Assembly (NCBI RefSeq): GCF_005771635.1
Contig: NZ_VBWP01000010.1
Location: 38,962-102,961, forward strand
Origin: Culicoidibacter larvae
GTDB lineage: Bacteria; Bacillota_I; Bacilli_A; Culicoidibacterales; Culicoidibacteraceae
Reading direction: 5' to 3'
DNA: 64,000 nucleotides
Of this stretch, positions 7,301 through 14,420 are shown piece after piece. Under the pieces are notes generated by a model, which saw only the letters and a program-made list of their open reading frames with translations, did no database searches and was not told where the DNA came from. The translations under genes were made by a program, and so were the position numbers. Position 1 is the stretch's first letter, and every line of letters starts with the position of its first letter.

Positions 7301-9892
7301 GGATATAAACCAAGTGAGCCAATTGCAATTCGCTTAAAAACTGGTATCGTGACTGGTATCGTCTTCAATGATGATAACCGCAATGGATTGCAGGATGCTG
7401 GTGAAATTGGACGCAACGGAGTTTCCGTTATTGCCTATGAAGCGGGAACAACAAATCAATTAGCAACCGCAACAACTCAAACACACGATGGTATCGCCGG
7501 AGTCTATAAATTTATGGGCTTAGATAAAAATCAAAATGTTGATATTGTATTTGGTAATCCAAACACTGATGATTCAACTCGTTTCAGTCCAGTTACTAGT
7601 GGTGGTTCAACACCAACAGAAGCTGCCGATCATTTAAAAGCGACAACTGCAAACATTACGCCTAGTACTACTATCTCGACGACAATCAATGCCGGATTAA
7701 TTACCCCAACCGAAGTTACTATGGATGCTCAGGGTGGTGAAACTGCCGATAATGTAATTAAGCGTTACCCGGGAGAAACCATTGCAAGTGAACCTGCAGT
7801 TACTAGAGAAGGCTATACGTTTAATGGTTGGTTTACAGCAAGCACCGGTGGAACATTAGTAACCTTCCCGTACACAGTGGGAGTTCAAGATACAACATTA
7901 TATGCACAATACACAGTAAATCAATACACATTGAGCTATGATGTTGCAACCAATGGTGGCGAAAGTGGTGTTCCGGCAACACAAACAATTAACTACGGTA
8001 CAAAAGCAACAAAACCAGCTGATGCAACCAAAACCGGCTATACATTTAATGGTTGGTTTACGGCAGCAAGCGGCGGCACAGCATGGGATTTCAACACGAC
8101 AACAATGCCAGCTGCCAATACAACTTTGTATGCGCAGTTCAGTATCAATACATATACGACTACTTTTAATATCGATGGAGTTGTAATAACGACTGATGTT
8201 GTTTATGGCAATAAAGTAGTTGAACCGGCAACTCCAAGTAAAGAAGGTTATACTTTCTTAGGTTGGTATACTGTCGCTACTGGCGGAACTCAGTGGAATT
8301 TCTCTACTGGAACAATGCCGGCAAATAACATGACACTTTATGCACAGTACTCAGTTAATTCATACACACTGAGCTTTGATATTGCAACCAATGGTGGCAG
8401 CGGAACCGCGCCAACTAATCAAACGGTTAACTACGGAACCAAAGCAACTAAACCTACTGATCCAAGCAAAACCGGATATAGTTTTGCCGGTTGGTTTGAT
8501 GCCTCAACCGGTGGTAATGCTTGGGACTTTAGTACCAAAACTATGCCAGCGAATGATGTGACGTTGTATGCGCAATTCGGTGTTGATCAATACACAGTGA
8601 GCTTTAATAATGAAGGCACAATAACAACGGAAACAGTGGCGTATGGTGCGTTAGTACCGAAGCCAGTGGACCCAAGTAAATTGGGCTACACATTCAATGG
8701 CTGGTTTGATGCTGAAACTGGTGGTAACGAGTGGAACTTCAGTAGTGACACGATGCCAGCGAATTATCTGAATCTCTATGTCCAATATAGCGCCAATACA
8801 TATACATTGAGTTTTGATGCGAAAGACGGAAGTACAGTACCGGCGATTAGCGCCGCTACTGATACACCAATTGATATTGATGCCCAAGTTACAACGAAAG
8901 ATGGCTACACTTTCTTAGGATGGTATGATAGCAATAACACGCAAGTAAGTGGAACAATCAATATGTATCCATACAACGCAACCTTAACTGCGAAATGGCA
9001 AGGGATTGATCAAACAATCCACTTAGATGTGAATGATGGTGATGCAACAAGTGTACCAGCAGCGATTGTAAAACCGACCGGAGACAGTGTGAATCTTGAA
9101 ACGGTTGTACCAACCAGAGCCGGATATAGTTTTATTGGTTGGTTTGATGCAAGCGATGTGCAACATAGCGGAACATTTGTGATGCCGGTAGGCGGTCTAC
9201 AGCTGAAAGCGAAGTGGACAGCAGTTAATCAAGTGATTACTTTCAATACTTATGGCGGCAGTGGTGTAGATTCAATTGTGGCACCAACTGACAGTACCGT
9301 AGACATCAGCAGTGTAACAACAGAACAATGGAGTTATGGCTTCCTTGGCTGGTTTGACGAAAATGGAACACAATACAGCGGAACATTTGCGATGCCAGCA
9401 GGCGGATTACAACTGCAAGCGAAATGGCAAGATTATATTGCTGATGGCACTTGGATAATTTCAGCTAATGATTTCAAAATGACTTTTGCTGAGCTACAAG
9501 CAAAAATTGCTGATGGTACAATAGTAGATAGTATTATCATTAAGTCTGATGCGCGTGCAATTGATAAGTTGACAAACAGTGACTTAGGACCACTGCAAGT
9601 ATTGAATATTAGCGAATTAACAAGCGCACCTAAAGCTGGTACATATCAAATGACAATTGCTTACACTAATCCGTCAGCAACTGTCAGCACTTATGACTTG
9701 TATACAACTAATGAACGAGTTTTAAGTACGACAATTAATGTTGAAGTAACTGCTGAGAATACAAACAGCAGCTCAACAAATGGATTGCCACAGAGTGGGC
9801 AAAATATTACTTTTGCTGCTTTGATTGGAATCATCTTAGTTGTTGTTGCAGGAATATTACTTGTATTCAGCCGCTCTAAAAAGCGTTTGTAA
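4331..9892 (+). CDS. Giant LPXTG adhesin (1853 residues)
   Basis: A complete sortase-anchored surface protein. Order: signal peptide (1-29), an acidic/Ala-rich segment, about 900 residues of beta-rich repeating modules of no family I recognise, one SdrD/Cna-B-like domain near 1003-1090 (D-D-N-R-N-G-L-Q-D-A-G-E, a calcium-loop-like motif), eight InlB-type repeats near 1128-1700, a C-terminal domain near 1703-1815, then LPQSG (about 1819), a hydrophobic helix and a basic tail. LPQSG deviates from LPXTG by T to S, which a sortase may or may not tolerate. GGGAGGG precedes the ATG. The regulator-kinase-accessory cassette follows directly. The N-terminus is clearly homologous to the 60489 protein. 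Confidence 0.93.
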   Translation: MSKKIGKLIIVSLAALLLVLTQMDLSVLAQSDEVTQESSQNNTGENEAADAAEADQLQSEPAAEAEAPKTSVQGGRQLLGDAPTTQNAFAVYDGQDLATNADFSYAPKDAYTPARTLSIATSFPDRATVTGAKIEIKLNNVLQLAGAPGMVADGTNGWKFDLDKLVNDYPQQAGKISNAIYTPEKVNGWLTGKGTLTYEKNPGTNEVYLELTLKLNVTYSVRLFNGPTETFANVADISSSYTENGMDHEIESSKINNVTVTNAQNIWISMYQGGTMYRSIGDDVTVGTSLNPYVNTDSYSAGLTNVVVNELTYTVKINKLLNLTGVRTSSGTLSYTLTDDPSDAIYQYITYTVSNFKVASTLYFDFKLPDNIATGNYQVFSIGSYAGFTNSITRVDGSVETSGIVHSYGSTAVISVSDPNVASELELDTSNQTLAFQDFDASMNLLGNMQVKNTSANVITNRSGKLDFSAYSSKYGVEQVSLTIPNGMQVKNVVAKTNLNNTYSIATVTGTAGGAGQYVNISKSVLGITTDAEYITELTWDYAGSFPSGWVSGGTSSRLDYFQVSTIRYYGKILDMPADRKYNATLTVFETGNVSNSQTKTQAITVNDNSISMGSTVGLTGNLVTTQSSGSIYSASSTVDFTNYRYSNDMMRTLKGIAFYLRDTDYTIVNPDTLKVTWNGNTYQTSDGSLTAIEGVDNSNHKFYKLELPDVILGMGNTETASTIYPNATVTYDFKIKPSAPTTALMVQDIISVTPLDQSIRVTNGGWYSVYLTTDKYNVTGQANSNIPLGSYRQGYAFNITAKKAFLVTTAANLDDGPWVSYDYDTNQSIIDLNPSGDAKYQLAVTNNSGQTINGYTALVPIPKYGEKTDLTPATPGEWNPSYHLQKEAFGWTTALLEEINTSATALDYQVLYATTYETSISSPNFVTWDTITNKDNIRMVKIFTTDAIPDGTLDVIDFPLALTDPLADAHAGNMNIYSARVYSSIDGSAGYKPSEPIAIRLKTGIVTGIVFNDDNRNGLQDAGEIGRNGVSVIAYEAGTTNQLATATTQTHDGIAGVYKFMGLDKNQNVDIVFGNPNTDDSTRFSPVTSGGSTPTEAADHLKATTANITPSTTISTTINAGLITPTEVTMDAQGGETADNVIKRYPGETIASEPAVTREGYTFNGWFTASTGGTLVTFPYTVGVQDTTLYAQYTVNQYTLSYDVATNGGESGVPATQTINYGTKATKPADATKTGYTFNGWFTAASGGTAWDFNTTTMPAANTTLYAQFSINTYTTTFNIDGVVITTDVVYGNKVVEPATPSKEGYTFLGWYTVATGGTQWNFSTGTMPANNMTLYAQYSVNSYTLSFDIATNGGSGTAPTNQTVNYGTKATKPTDPSKTGYSFAGWFDASTGGNAWDFSTKTMPANDVTLYAQFGVDQYTVSFNNEGTITTETVAYGALVPKPVDPSKLGYTFNGWFDAETGGNEWNFSSDTMPANYLNLYVQYSANTYTLSFDAKDGSTVPAISAATDTPIDIDAQVTTKDGYTFLGWYDSNNTQVSGTINMYPYNATLTAKWQGIDQTIHLDVNDGDATSVPAAIVKPTGDSVNLETVVPTRAGYSFIGWFDASDVQHSGTFVMPVGGLQLKAKWTAVNQVITFNTYGGSGVDSIVAPTDSTVDISSVTTEQWSYGFLGWFDENGTQYSGTFAMPAGGLQLQAKWQDYIADGTWIISANDFKMTFAELQAKIADGTIVDSIIIKSDARAIDKLTNSDLGPLQVLNISELTSAPKAGTYQMTIAYTNPSATVSTYDLYTTNERVLSTTINVEVTAENTNSSSTNGLPQSGQNITFAALIGIILVVVAGILLVFSRSKKRL
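7710..9432 (+). repeat. Eight InlB-type repeats
   Basis: Eight protein repeats of about 65-75 residues with G-Y-[TS]-F-x-G-W-[FY] cores. The first five have T-G-G-x-x-W-[DN]-F extensions. The last three are of the Q-x-S-G-T-[FI]-x-M type seen in the partial adhesin at the window start. Confidence 0.85.
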
Positions 9893-9901
9893 AATAGTAA
9901 G

Positions 9902-9938
9902 CGACAGATGAAGAGGGCATGTGCTCTCTTCTTTGTCG
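9902..9938 (+). other. Imperfect hairpin after the adhesin
   Basis: CGACA (9902-9906) pairs with TGTCG (9934-9938) and GAAGAG (9910-9915) with CTCTTC (9926-9931). No T tract follows, so termination is doubtful. Reading into the regulator cassette is possible. Confidence 0.5.
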
Positions 9939-9961
9939 GTTCATAATAGAGACCGGTTTTA

Positions 9962-9990
9962 TTGACAATTGTTTATGGCCACTCTAAAAT
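9962..9990 (+). promoter_or_regulatory. Strong promoter of the first regulator cassette
   Basis: TTGACA (9962-9967), 17-nt spacer, TAAAAT (9985-9990). Near-consensus sigma-A promoter 35 nt before the regulator start. Confidence 0.75.
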
Positions 9991-10024
9991 GAATATGAAG
10001 TATAAGGTAACGGGGGGGACACCG

Positions 10025-10702
10025 ATGAAAAAAATATTATTTGTTGATGATGATGCTAAATATCAAATGCTGATAAAGGAATTACTTGAGCTTGATGGTT
10101 ATGAGGTTCTAACAGCAAGCAATGCCATGGATGGCGTTGAAATATATAAAAACACTGATGATATCGATTTAGTTATTAGTGATTTAAAGATGCAAACAAT
10201 TGATGGGTTGCAGCTACTTAGCATTATCAGAAAGTATAATAATCAGGCGAAAGTCATTATTTTGACTGGCTCTGATAATCCTCATGATGAATTGCTAGGG
10301 CTAGATTTACGAGCAAATGAATATCTGAAAAAGTCAATTGACATCTCGGTATTACTTAAAAGAATTCAATTAGTTCTTGAACAAACTGTTGAGATCAGCG
10401 GCCAAAATATTCTGACCAGCAATTTTGAGAATATTGTTGTTGATAAACAAAATTATAAAGTTCAAAAAAATGACATTTATTATGAATTAACTAAGACTGA
10501 GTTTGCTTTGTTAGTTTATTTTTTGGAGCATAAAAATGAAGTGCTGAACCGCGAAGACATACTCAAGGAAGTCTGGCGTATTTCAAATACTTTTGGTGAT
10601 GATCGTGCTGTTGATACCTATGTAAAAAAACTGCGTTCAAAATTACGGATTTCAAGTATTTATACTGTTCGCGGTGTTGGTTATGAATGGGTTGAACGAT
10701 AA
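10025..10702 (+). CDS. OmpR-family response regulator (cassette 1)
   Basis: A 225-residue regulator. The receiver domain has the acidic pair D8-D10, phospho-acceptor D53, T81 and K102. A C-terminal winged helix carries V-D-T-Y-V-K-K-L-R. The start is the ATG at 10025, after a GGGGGGG run (10012-10018). An upstream in-frame extension to 9962 would run through the promoter. The stop overlaps the kinase ATG by one base (TAATG), so the two are translationally coupled. It is paralogous to the regulator at 57642. It probably controls surface-protein genes; this is inferred from position. Confidence 0.93.
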   Translation: MKKILFVDDDAKYQMLIKELLELDGYEVLTASNAMDGVEIYKNTDDIDLVISDLKMQTIDGLQLLSIIRKYNNQAKVIILTGSDNPHDELLGLDLRANEYLKKSIDISVLLKRIQLVLEQTVEISGQNILTSNFENIVVDKQNYKVQKNDIYYELTKTEFALLVYFLEHKNEVLNREDILKEVWRISNTFGDDRAVDTYVKKLRSKLRISSIYTVRGVGYEWVER

Positions 10703-12105
10703 TGAATAATAAAAAAACAAGGAGACTATTTTATGTTTTGGCAATCGGTTATTTTGCAATCGTTGTTTTTTTAGTGTTCCTTATCTATCAGATGCCATTA
10801 ATATATACCAATTTAAATACCCAGCATATTGAGAGCACTAAAACCGAGATTCAGACGGCAATTAATACTAAGACCGGGGAGGATTTGGCGACAAATCTTG
10901 CCCGTATTCAAGAACAAAATAATATGGAGTTAGTAGTGGTGACGCCGGAGGCGATTGTTTATTCCTCAATGCCTACTGCTGATTTTGCGATGCTAACAGA
11001 AATTTTTGATGGCCAAAACTTAAGCTACGAGGGTGCAAAATTATTTCAGGCAGAAGATGGCACCAGTTATCAAGTGTGGGTTGCTTTCTATAAAGTTGAT
11101 TCCGAAGCCTTTTTTGCTAACATGCTGATTATCATGGTTATTAGTGTTGTTATTTTAACGATAATTATCGGTCTGCTTTTATTGGTTATCTTCCGCCAGT
11201 CAATTAAGCCATTGACACGATTACGTGATAACATCAATAAATTACGTGCTTATCGTTTGAAAGAATTACGTGGAGTAAATAATAGTGATGCTGATTATGA
11301 TTTATTATCAAAGGCACTTGGCGAATTTACCGACGATTTGCAAGGGAAATTCGACACCATTGGTACAGAATATACGCTTTTGGAACAGCAGTTACAGGAA
11401 AAACAGGAGCTTTATCAAACAAAAATGCAGATGGTCCAGTCTTTAGTACATGATACTAAGGCACCAATCAGTATGGAATTGTTTTCGATTAAGCAGTTGA
11501 AAGAGGCACTTGGAGAATATCCTGAGCTTATCGCCAAACTAGATGGTATGCAACAAAATAACGAGGAACTTATGGCTGAAATTATCGATATGATGCATAT
11601 TATTAAGGATAAAGAGAGCGAGATGATTTTGGAGAAAGAAATTGTTGACCTGGCGGAAGTCGTCCGCTCAACAATCCGTCGTTTTGATGCAGCTATCCAG
11701 GAAAAGAATCTTTTTTACTCAATAGATATGCCGCAAAAACTGCCAATACTCGTCAATAAAATTCAAATCAAGCAATTACTTTTCAATATCATTTCCAACG
11801 TTTGCCAATATACTGAAATTGATGGCGAATTTGAATTGGTGCTTTATGATGAAGATGAGCAGCTGCATATTATTGCTGCAAATGAGGTGCAGGATACTTC
11901 AAAGATTGATTTTGGTAAAGTGTTTGAACTCTTTTATCTACCGGAAGCAAATGACAATAATACGGCGACCGGTATTGGTATGTATACCATCAAGCACATG
12001 GTTGATATTTATAACGGTACGGCACGTTTTGAACCAAGCGAGAGTGGAGTTGTGCTGACAATTACTATTCCTAACCCAAAGGAACCGGGTGATAGCCATG
12101 CGTAA
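10702..12105 (+). CDS. Membrane sensor histidine kinase (cassette 1)
   Basis: A 467-residue kinase. TM1 spans about 11-33, an extracytoplasmic sensor of about 105 residues follows, and TM2 spans about 141-164. Then come a HAMP-like linker, a coiled coil (about 205-245), a phospho-acceptor box with H250 in H-D-T-K-A-P, an N box (N-I-I-S-N) and a C-terminal T-G-I-G-M glycine motif. The usual D-x-G-x-G ATP motif is not visible; the region reads A-N-E-V-Q-D-T. The 58294 kinase shares this feature. It is coupled to the regulator upstream and overlaps the accessory gene downstream. The sensor domain is of no family I recognise. Confidence 0.9.
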   Translation: MNNKKTRRLFYVLAIGYFAIVVFLVFLIYQMPLIYTNLNTQHIESTKTEIQTAINTKTGEDLATNLARIQEQNNMELVVVTPEAIVYSSMPTADFAMLTEIFDGQNLSYEGAKLFQAEDGTSYQVWVAFYKVDSEAFFANMLIIMVISVVILTIIIGLLLLVIFRQSIKPLTRLRDNINKLRAYRLKELRGVNNSDADYDLLSKALGEFTDDLQGKFDTIGTEYTLLEQQLQEKQELYQTKMQMVQSLVHDTKAPISMELFSIKQLKEALGEYPELIAKLDGMQQNNEELMAEIIDMMHIIKDKESEMILEKEIVDLAEVVRSTIRRFDAAIQEKNLFYSIDMPQKLPILVNKIQIKQLLFNIISNVCQYTEIDGEFELVLYDEDEQLHIIAANEVQDTSKIDFGKVFELFYLPEANDNNTATGIGMYTIKHMVDIYNGTARFEPSESGVVLTITIPNPKEPGDSHA

Positions 12106-12811
12106 GAAGTTATTAGCAATACTTTGCCTTGTTCCGCTTCTTCTGTTCTTGCAGAACCTGCCGGTTCATGCAACAATCCCGACTTCGCGAGCCGAGGCCA
12201 GCGAAGCGGCGATGGCAGCGCTGGAGAAAATTGAAGACCGCGCCGGCACTTACGAAGTCAAGCTTGTTTATGAACAGAACGGCCGGACGATAACTGAGAC
12301 AGTATTGATGACGATAACGGCCGCGAATACGGTTATCCAAGAACCAATTGCAATTGATGCGCAAAATGTTATTGTTGCGTTGGCGGATGTATCGCAAATG
12401 AGCGCTACTGACTGGATAACTTTAGCTCAAGCCCATGCATGGAACACACAGACGTTGGCAGACTTGAATGTTCAGGCAGATACCAGCAGCATTCAGAACA
12501 AGGTTGGTGTCTACCCGATTACTTTTGTAACTGATAATGGTGTTGCCACTACAATTCAAGCTGAAGTGCAGGATCTGACTGCGAGTGGTGAGAACGCGGC
12601 GGTTATTTACCAAGCTAATATGAAAAATGGCTGGCATGAAACCAGCTATCAGGAAAATAAATTTATGTGGGCCAACTTCGGTAACTGGTTTGATATTACC
12701 ATTAGCGGCGTGTTGTTGCTGGGATTTGCGATTCCAATTACTATTTTAATTATTGAATATGTTGTAACAAAGCAAATTATTCAGAAGCTTATTGATGTGT
12801 TGGGGAAATAG
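12098..12811 (+). CDS. Membrane-anchored accessory protein of cassette 1
   Basis: A 237-residue protein overlapping the kinase by 8 bases. It has a signal peptide (about 1-26), an extracytoplasmic part with two beta-rich segments each ending in a G-[TV]-Y-x-[IV] strand, and one C-terminal membrane helix (about 200-226) with a short cytoplasmic tail. A GTG at 12089 is an alternative start. The segment from about 12328 to 12573 resembles the domain just before the sorting signal of the adhesins (I-D-A-Q-N-V, A-H-A-W, G-V-Y-P-I-T-F). It is paralogous to the gene at 59676. A role as co-sensor or chaperone for adhesins is inferred. Confidence 0.85.
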   Translation: MRKKLLAILCLVPLLLFLQNLPVHATIPTSRAEASEAAMAALEKIEDRAGTYEVKLVYEQNGRTITETVLMTITAANTVIQEPIAIDAQNVIVALADVSQMSATDWITLAQAHAWNTQTLADLNVQADTSSIQNKVGVYPITFVTDNGVATTIQAEVQDLTASGENAAVIYQANMKNGWHETSYQENKFMWANFGNWFDITISGVLLLGFAIPITILIIEYVVTKQIIQKLIDVLGK

Positions 12812-12842
12812 AAAAACGGCCGCCTTTAGGGCGGCCGTTTTT
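12812..12842 (+). terminator. Strong intrinsic terminator
   Basis: AAAAACGGCCGCC (12812-12824) pairs perfectly with GGCGGCCGTTTTT (12830-12842). It ends cassette 1. Confidence 0.92.
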
Positions 12843-12863
12843 AATCTTCTTCACAAAAAAAAC

Positions 12864-12894
12864 TTGACTTGAAGTTCACTTCAGGTGATAAAAT
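12864..12894 (+). promoter_or_regulatory. MerR-type promoter/operator of the CMD gene
   Basis: TTGACT (12864-12869), a 19-nt spacer and TAAAAT (12889-12894). The overlong spacer is the hallmark of MerR-activated promoters. The spacer holds a dyad, TTGAAGT-2-ACTTCAG. The same element precedes the merR gene at 14112-14142. Confidence 0.8.
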
Positions 12895-12917
12895 ATAGTT
12901 GAATAGGAGTGATGGCG

Positions 12918-13661
12918 ATGACGCGAAAAGATAAGTATCAAGAGAAGTTTCGTGAATTATTTGGTAGTTATCCGGAGCTGACTGGAAGCAGTGATCCGGA
13001 ATTGATGGAAATTTTGCAGAAGATGATTTTTGGTGATGTTTTTAGTATTGGTGAGTTGGATGATCAGTTGCGTGAATTGATTACTGTTGTTTTACTAAGT
13101 GTGCAACAAGCTTTGCCACAGTTGCGCAGTCATGTCGGTGCTGCGTTGCGGATTGGTAATTCGCCCTTAGCGATTCGGGAGGCAATTTACCAATGTGCAC
13201 CGTTTATTGGCTTTCCGCGGGTATTGAATGCAGTGAATACTATGAATGAAGTTTTTGCTGAGCAGGAGATAGCTTTGCCATTGGCGGCGAGTGCAACGGT
13301 GGATGAGGCATCGCGTCATGAACGCGGAGTGGCGATTCAGGGTGAGTTGTATGGCAGTGGCATGCGTGAGCGTTTTGCCAAGATGCCGGAAGAGTTGCGT
13401 GAACCATTGGTTGATTTGTTGACTGATGCTTGTTTTGGGGATTTCTACACCCGTGATGGGCTGGATACCCGGCAGCGTGAGCTTTTGGTGTTTTGTGGCT
13501 TGATAGCAATTGGTGCCGACTTTCAGATTGCTTCCCATGCTCGGGGTAATATGAAGGCAGGTAACAGCAGAGAGGTGCTAATGGCCGCAATTATCCACTG
13601 TATCCCATATATTGGTTTTCCATATGGGTTGAATGCATTAGCGATTGTGCAGGATTTATAA
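12918..13661 (+). CDS. Carboxymuconolactone decarboxylase family protein, duplicated domain
   Basis: A 247-residue protein with two AhpD/CMD-like halves. Both carry the helical core (R-E-L-I-T-V-V and R-E-L-L-V-F-C) and similar ends (G-F-P-R-V-L-N-A and G-F-P-Y-G-L-N-A). The usual C-x-x-C of peroxidatic AhpD proteins is not seen, so peroxidase activity is uncertain. The start at 12918 gives 8-nt spacing from AGGAG; two in-frame starts lie just upstream. It is convergent with the MerR gene and shares its operator, so it is probably induced by electrophile or aldehyde stress, as for NmlR/AdhR relatives. Confidence 0.85.
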   Translation: MTRKDKYQEKFRELFGSYPELTGSSDPELMEILQKMIFGDVFSIGELDDQLRELITVVLLSVQQALPQLRSHVGAALRIGNSPLAIREAIYQCAPFIGFPRVLNAVNTMNEVFAEQEIALPLAASATVDEASRHERGVAIQGELYGSGMRERFAKMPEELREPLVDLLTDACFGDFYTRDGLDTRQRELLVFCGLIAIGADFQIASHARGNMKAGNSREVLMAAIIHCIPYIGFPYGLNALAIVQDL

Positions 13662-13680
13662 CATTTTGGAGAAAGAGAAA

Positions 13681-13709
13681 AAAGCCGGAGCCAGAGGCTC
13701 CGGCTTTTT
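13681..13709. terminator. Bidirectional terminator
   Basis: AAAGCCGGAGCC (13681-13692) pairs with GGCTCCGGCTTT (13696-13707), T run on one strand and A run on the other. It serves both convergent genes. Confidence 0.88.
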
Positions 13710-14088
13710 AATTTTTTACCGAGAGTTTATTTACTTTTTTGGTTATGTTGCCATAATTAGCTATTTTAGTATTAAGTCGTTCTAAAGTAGCGTTCATTTC
13801 AGCAATGTTTTCGGCAAGAATGTCACGCTGTTCAATTAAAAGTTGCTTACGGGTTGCTGCTGTATCTGGGCCTTGTTTATAGAGTGTCAGATATTCAATC
13901 AGCATTTCGATTGGCAAGCCGGCACTGCGCATGCAGACAGCAAAATCAACCCAGTAAATATCATCTTCGGTATAATCGCGGTTACCGCTGCTGTTTTTTT
14001 GAATGGCCGGTATCAACCCTATGCGTTCATAATAACGCAGCGTGTCAGCAGAAATATTATAAAGTTTTGCAACTTCGGAAATGGTCAT
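13708..14088 (-). CDS. MerR-family transcriptional regulator
   Basis: A 126-residue regulator. The N-terminal winged helix reads M-T-I-S-E-V-A-K-L-Y and D-T-L-R-Y-Y-E-R-I-G-L-I-P, the MerR signature, followed by a coiled-coil dimerisation helix (about 80-115). There is no metal-binding cysteine cluster. One Cys (C-M-R-S-A-G) lies mid-protein, as in the thiol-sensing NmlR/AdhR branch. AAGGAG precedes the ATG. Its own promoter repeats the element of the neighbouring CMD gene, so self-regulation and control of that gene are likely. Confidence 0.92.
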   Translation of the reverse strand: MTISEVAKLYNISADTLRYYERIGLIPAIQKNSSGNRDYTEDDIYWVDFAVCMRSAGLPIEMLIEYLTLYKQGPDTAATRKQLLIEQRDILAENIAEMNATLERLNTKIANYGNITKKVNKLSVKN

Positions 14089-14111
14089 TGTTTATCAGCT
14101 CCTTATTAATA

Positions 14112-14142
14112 ATGATAACATCTGGAGTCAACTTCAAGTCAA
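14112..14142 (-). promoter_or_regulatory. MerR-type promoter of merR itself
   Basis: On the minus strand: TTGACT (14142-14137), 19-nt spacer, TATCAT (14117-14112). The stretch from CTTGACTTGAAGTT onward is almost identical to the CMD promoter. Confidence 0.8.
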
Positions 14143-14253
14143 GAAGAATTTACAATTATGATTAAAATAGTTGGAAAATGGTATTTTAGAATAGTTTTAT
14201 GTATATTTGTTCACATTTCGTCAAAAATCAACTAAAAATACACTAAATATCCT

Positions 14254-14282
14254 TTGAACCGCTAAATGAACTGCGCTATAAT
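14254..14282 (+). promoter_or_regulatory. Promoter of a candidate small RNA
   Basis: TTGAAC (14254-14259), 17-nt spacer, TATAAT (14277-14282). No plus-strand protein gene follows before the terminator at 14389-14420. Confidence 0.6.
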
Positions 14283-14288
14283 AATAAA

Positions 14289-14420
14289 CATAGATACATA
14301 AGTTGTCTATAACATACATTTGTTTATATCAACTCTAACCCCCCCACAGATTGGTATTTAGCAACACTTGTATGTAATATTTATGTGGAAAAGACTGCGG
14401 TTTGCAGTCTTTTCTTTTTT
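14289..14420 (+). ncRNA. Candidate small RNA with a C7 run
   Basis: A transcript of about 130 nt is predicted from the promoter at 14254 to the terminator at 14389-14420. It has no plausible open frame. It contains CCCCCCC at 14339-14345, one of only two C runs of five or more I found outside genes on this strand. Possible helices are AGTTG/CAACT and ACATACA/TGTATGT, which would leave the C run mostly unpaired. The C run could pair with the G-run ribosome sites of the surface-protein and regulator genes. Not assigned to a known RNA family. The region 14143-14253 holds nothing else I can name. Confidence 0.45.
14389..14420. terminator. Terminator shared by the sRNA candidate and HxlR
   Basis: AAAAGACTGC (14389-14398) pairs with GCAGTCTTTT (14404-14413), followed by a long plus-strand T tract. 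On the minus strand it lies just after the HxlR stop. Confidence 0.85.

Noticed and set aside
7710..9432. Repeated DNA in the adhesin as a CRISPR or satellite array
   Set aside because: The repeats are diverged protein-coding modules in one frame, without identical repeats or spacers.
12113..12637. Minus-strand frames opposite the accessory protein
   Set aside because: They are shadows of a GC-richer coding stretch. The plus frame has signal peptide, membrane helix and a paralog.
14302..14345. Minus-strand reading of the C7 run as a GGGGGGG ribosome site for a 32-codon frame
   Set aside because: The G run is about 17 nt from the ATG, against 6-9 nt for the real G-run sites, and no minus-strand promoter is clear. 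The plus-strand promoter and terminator fit better.
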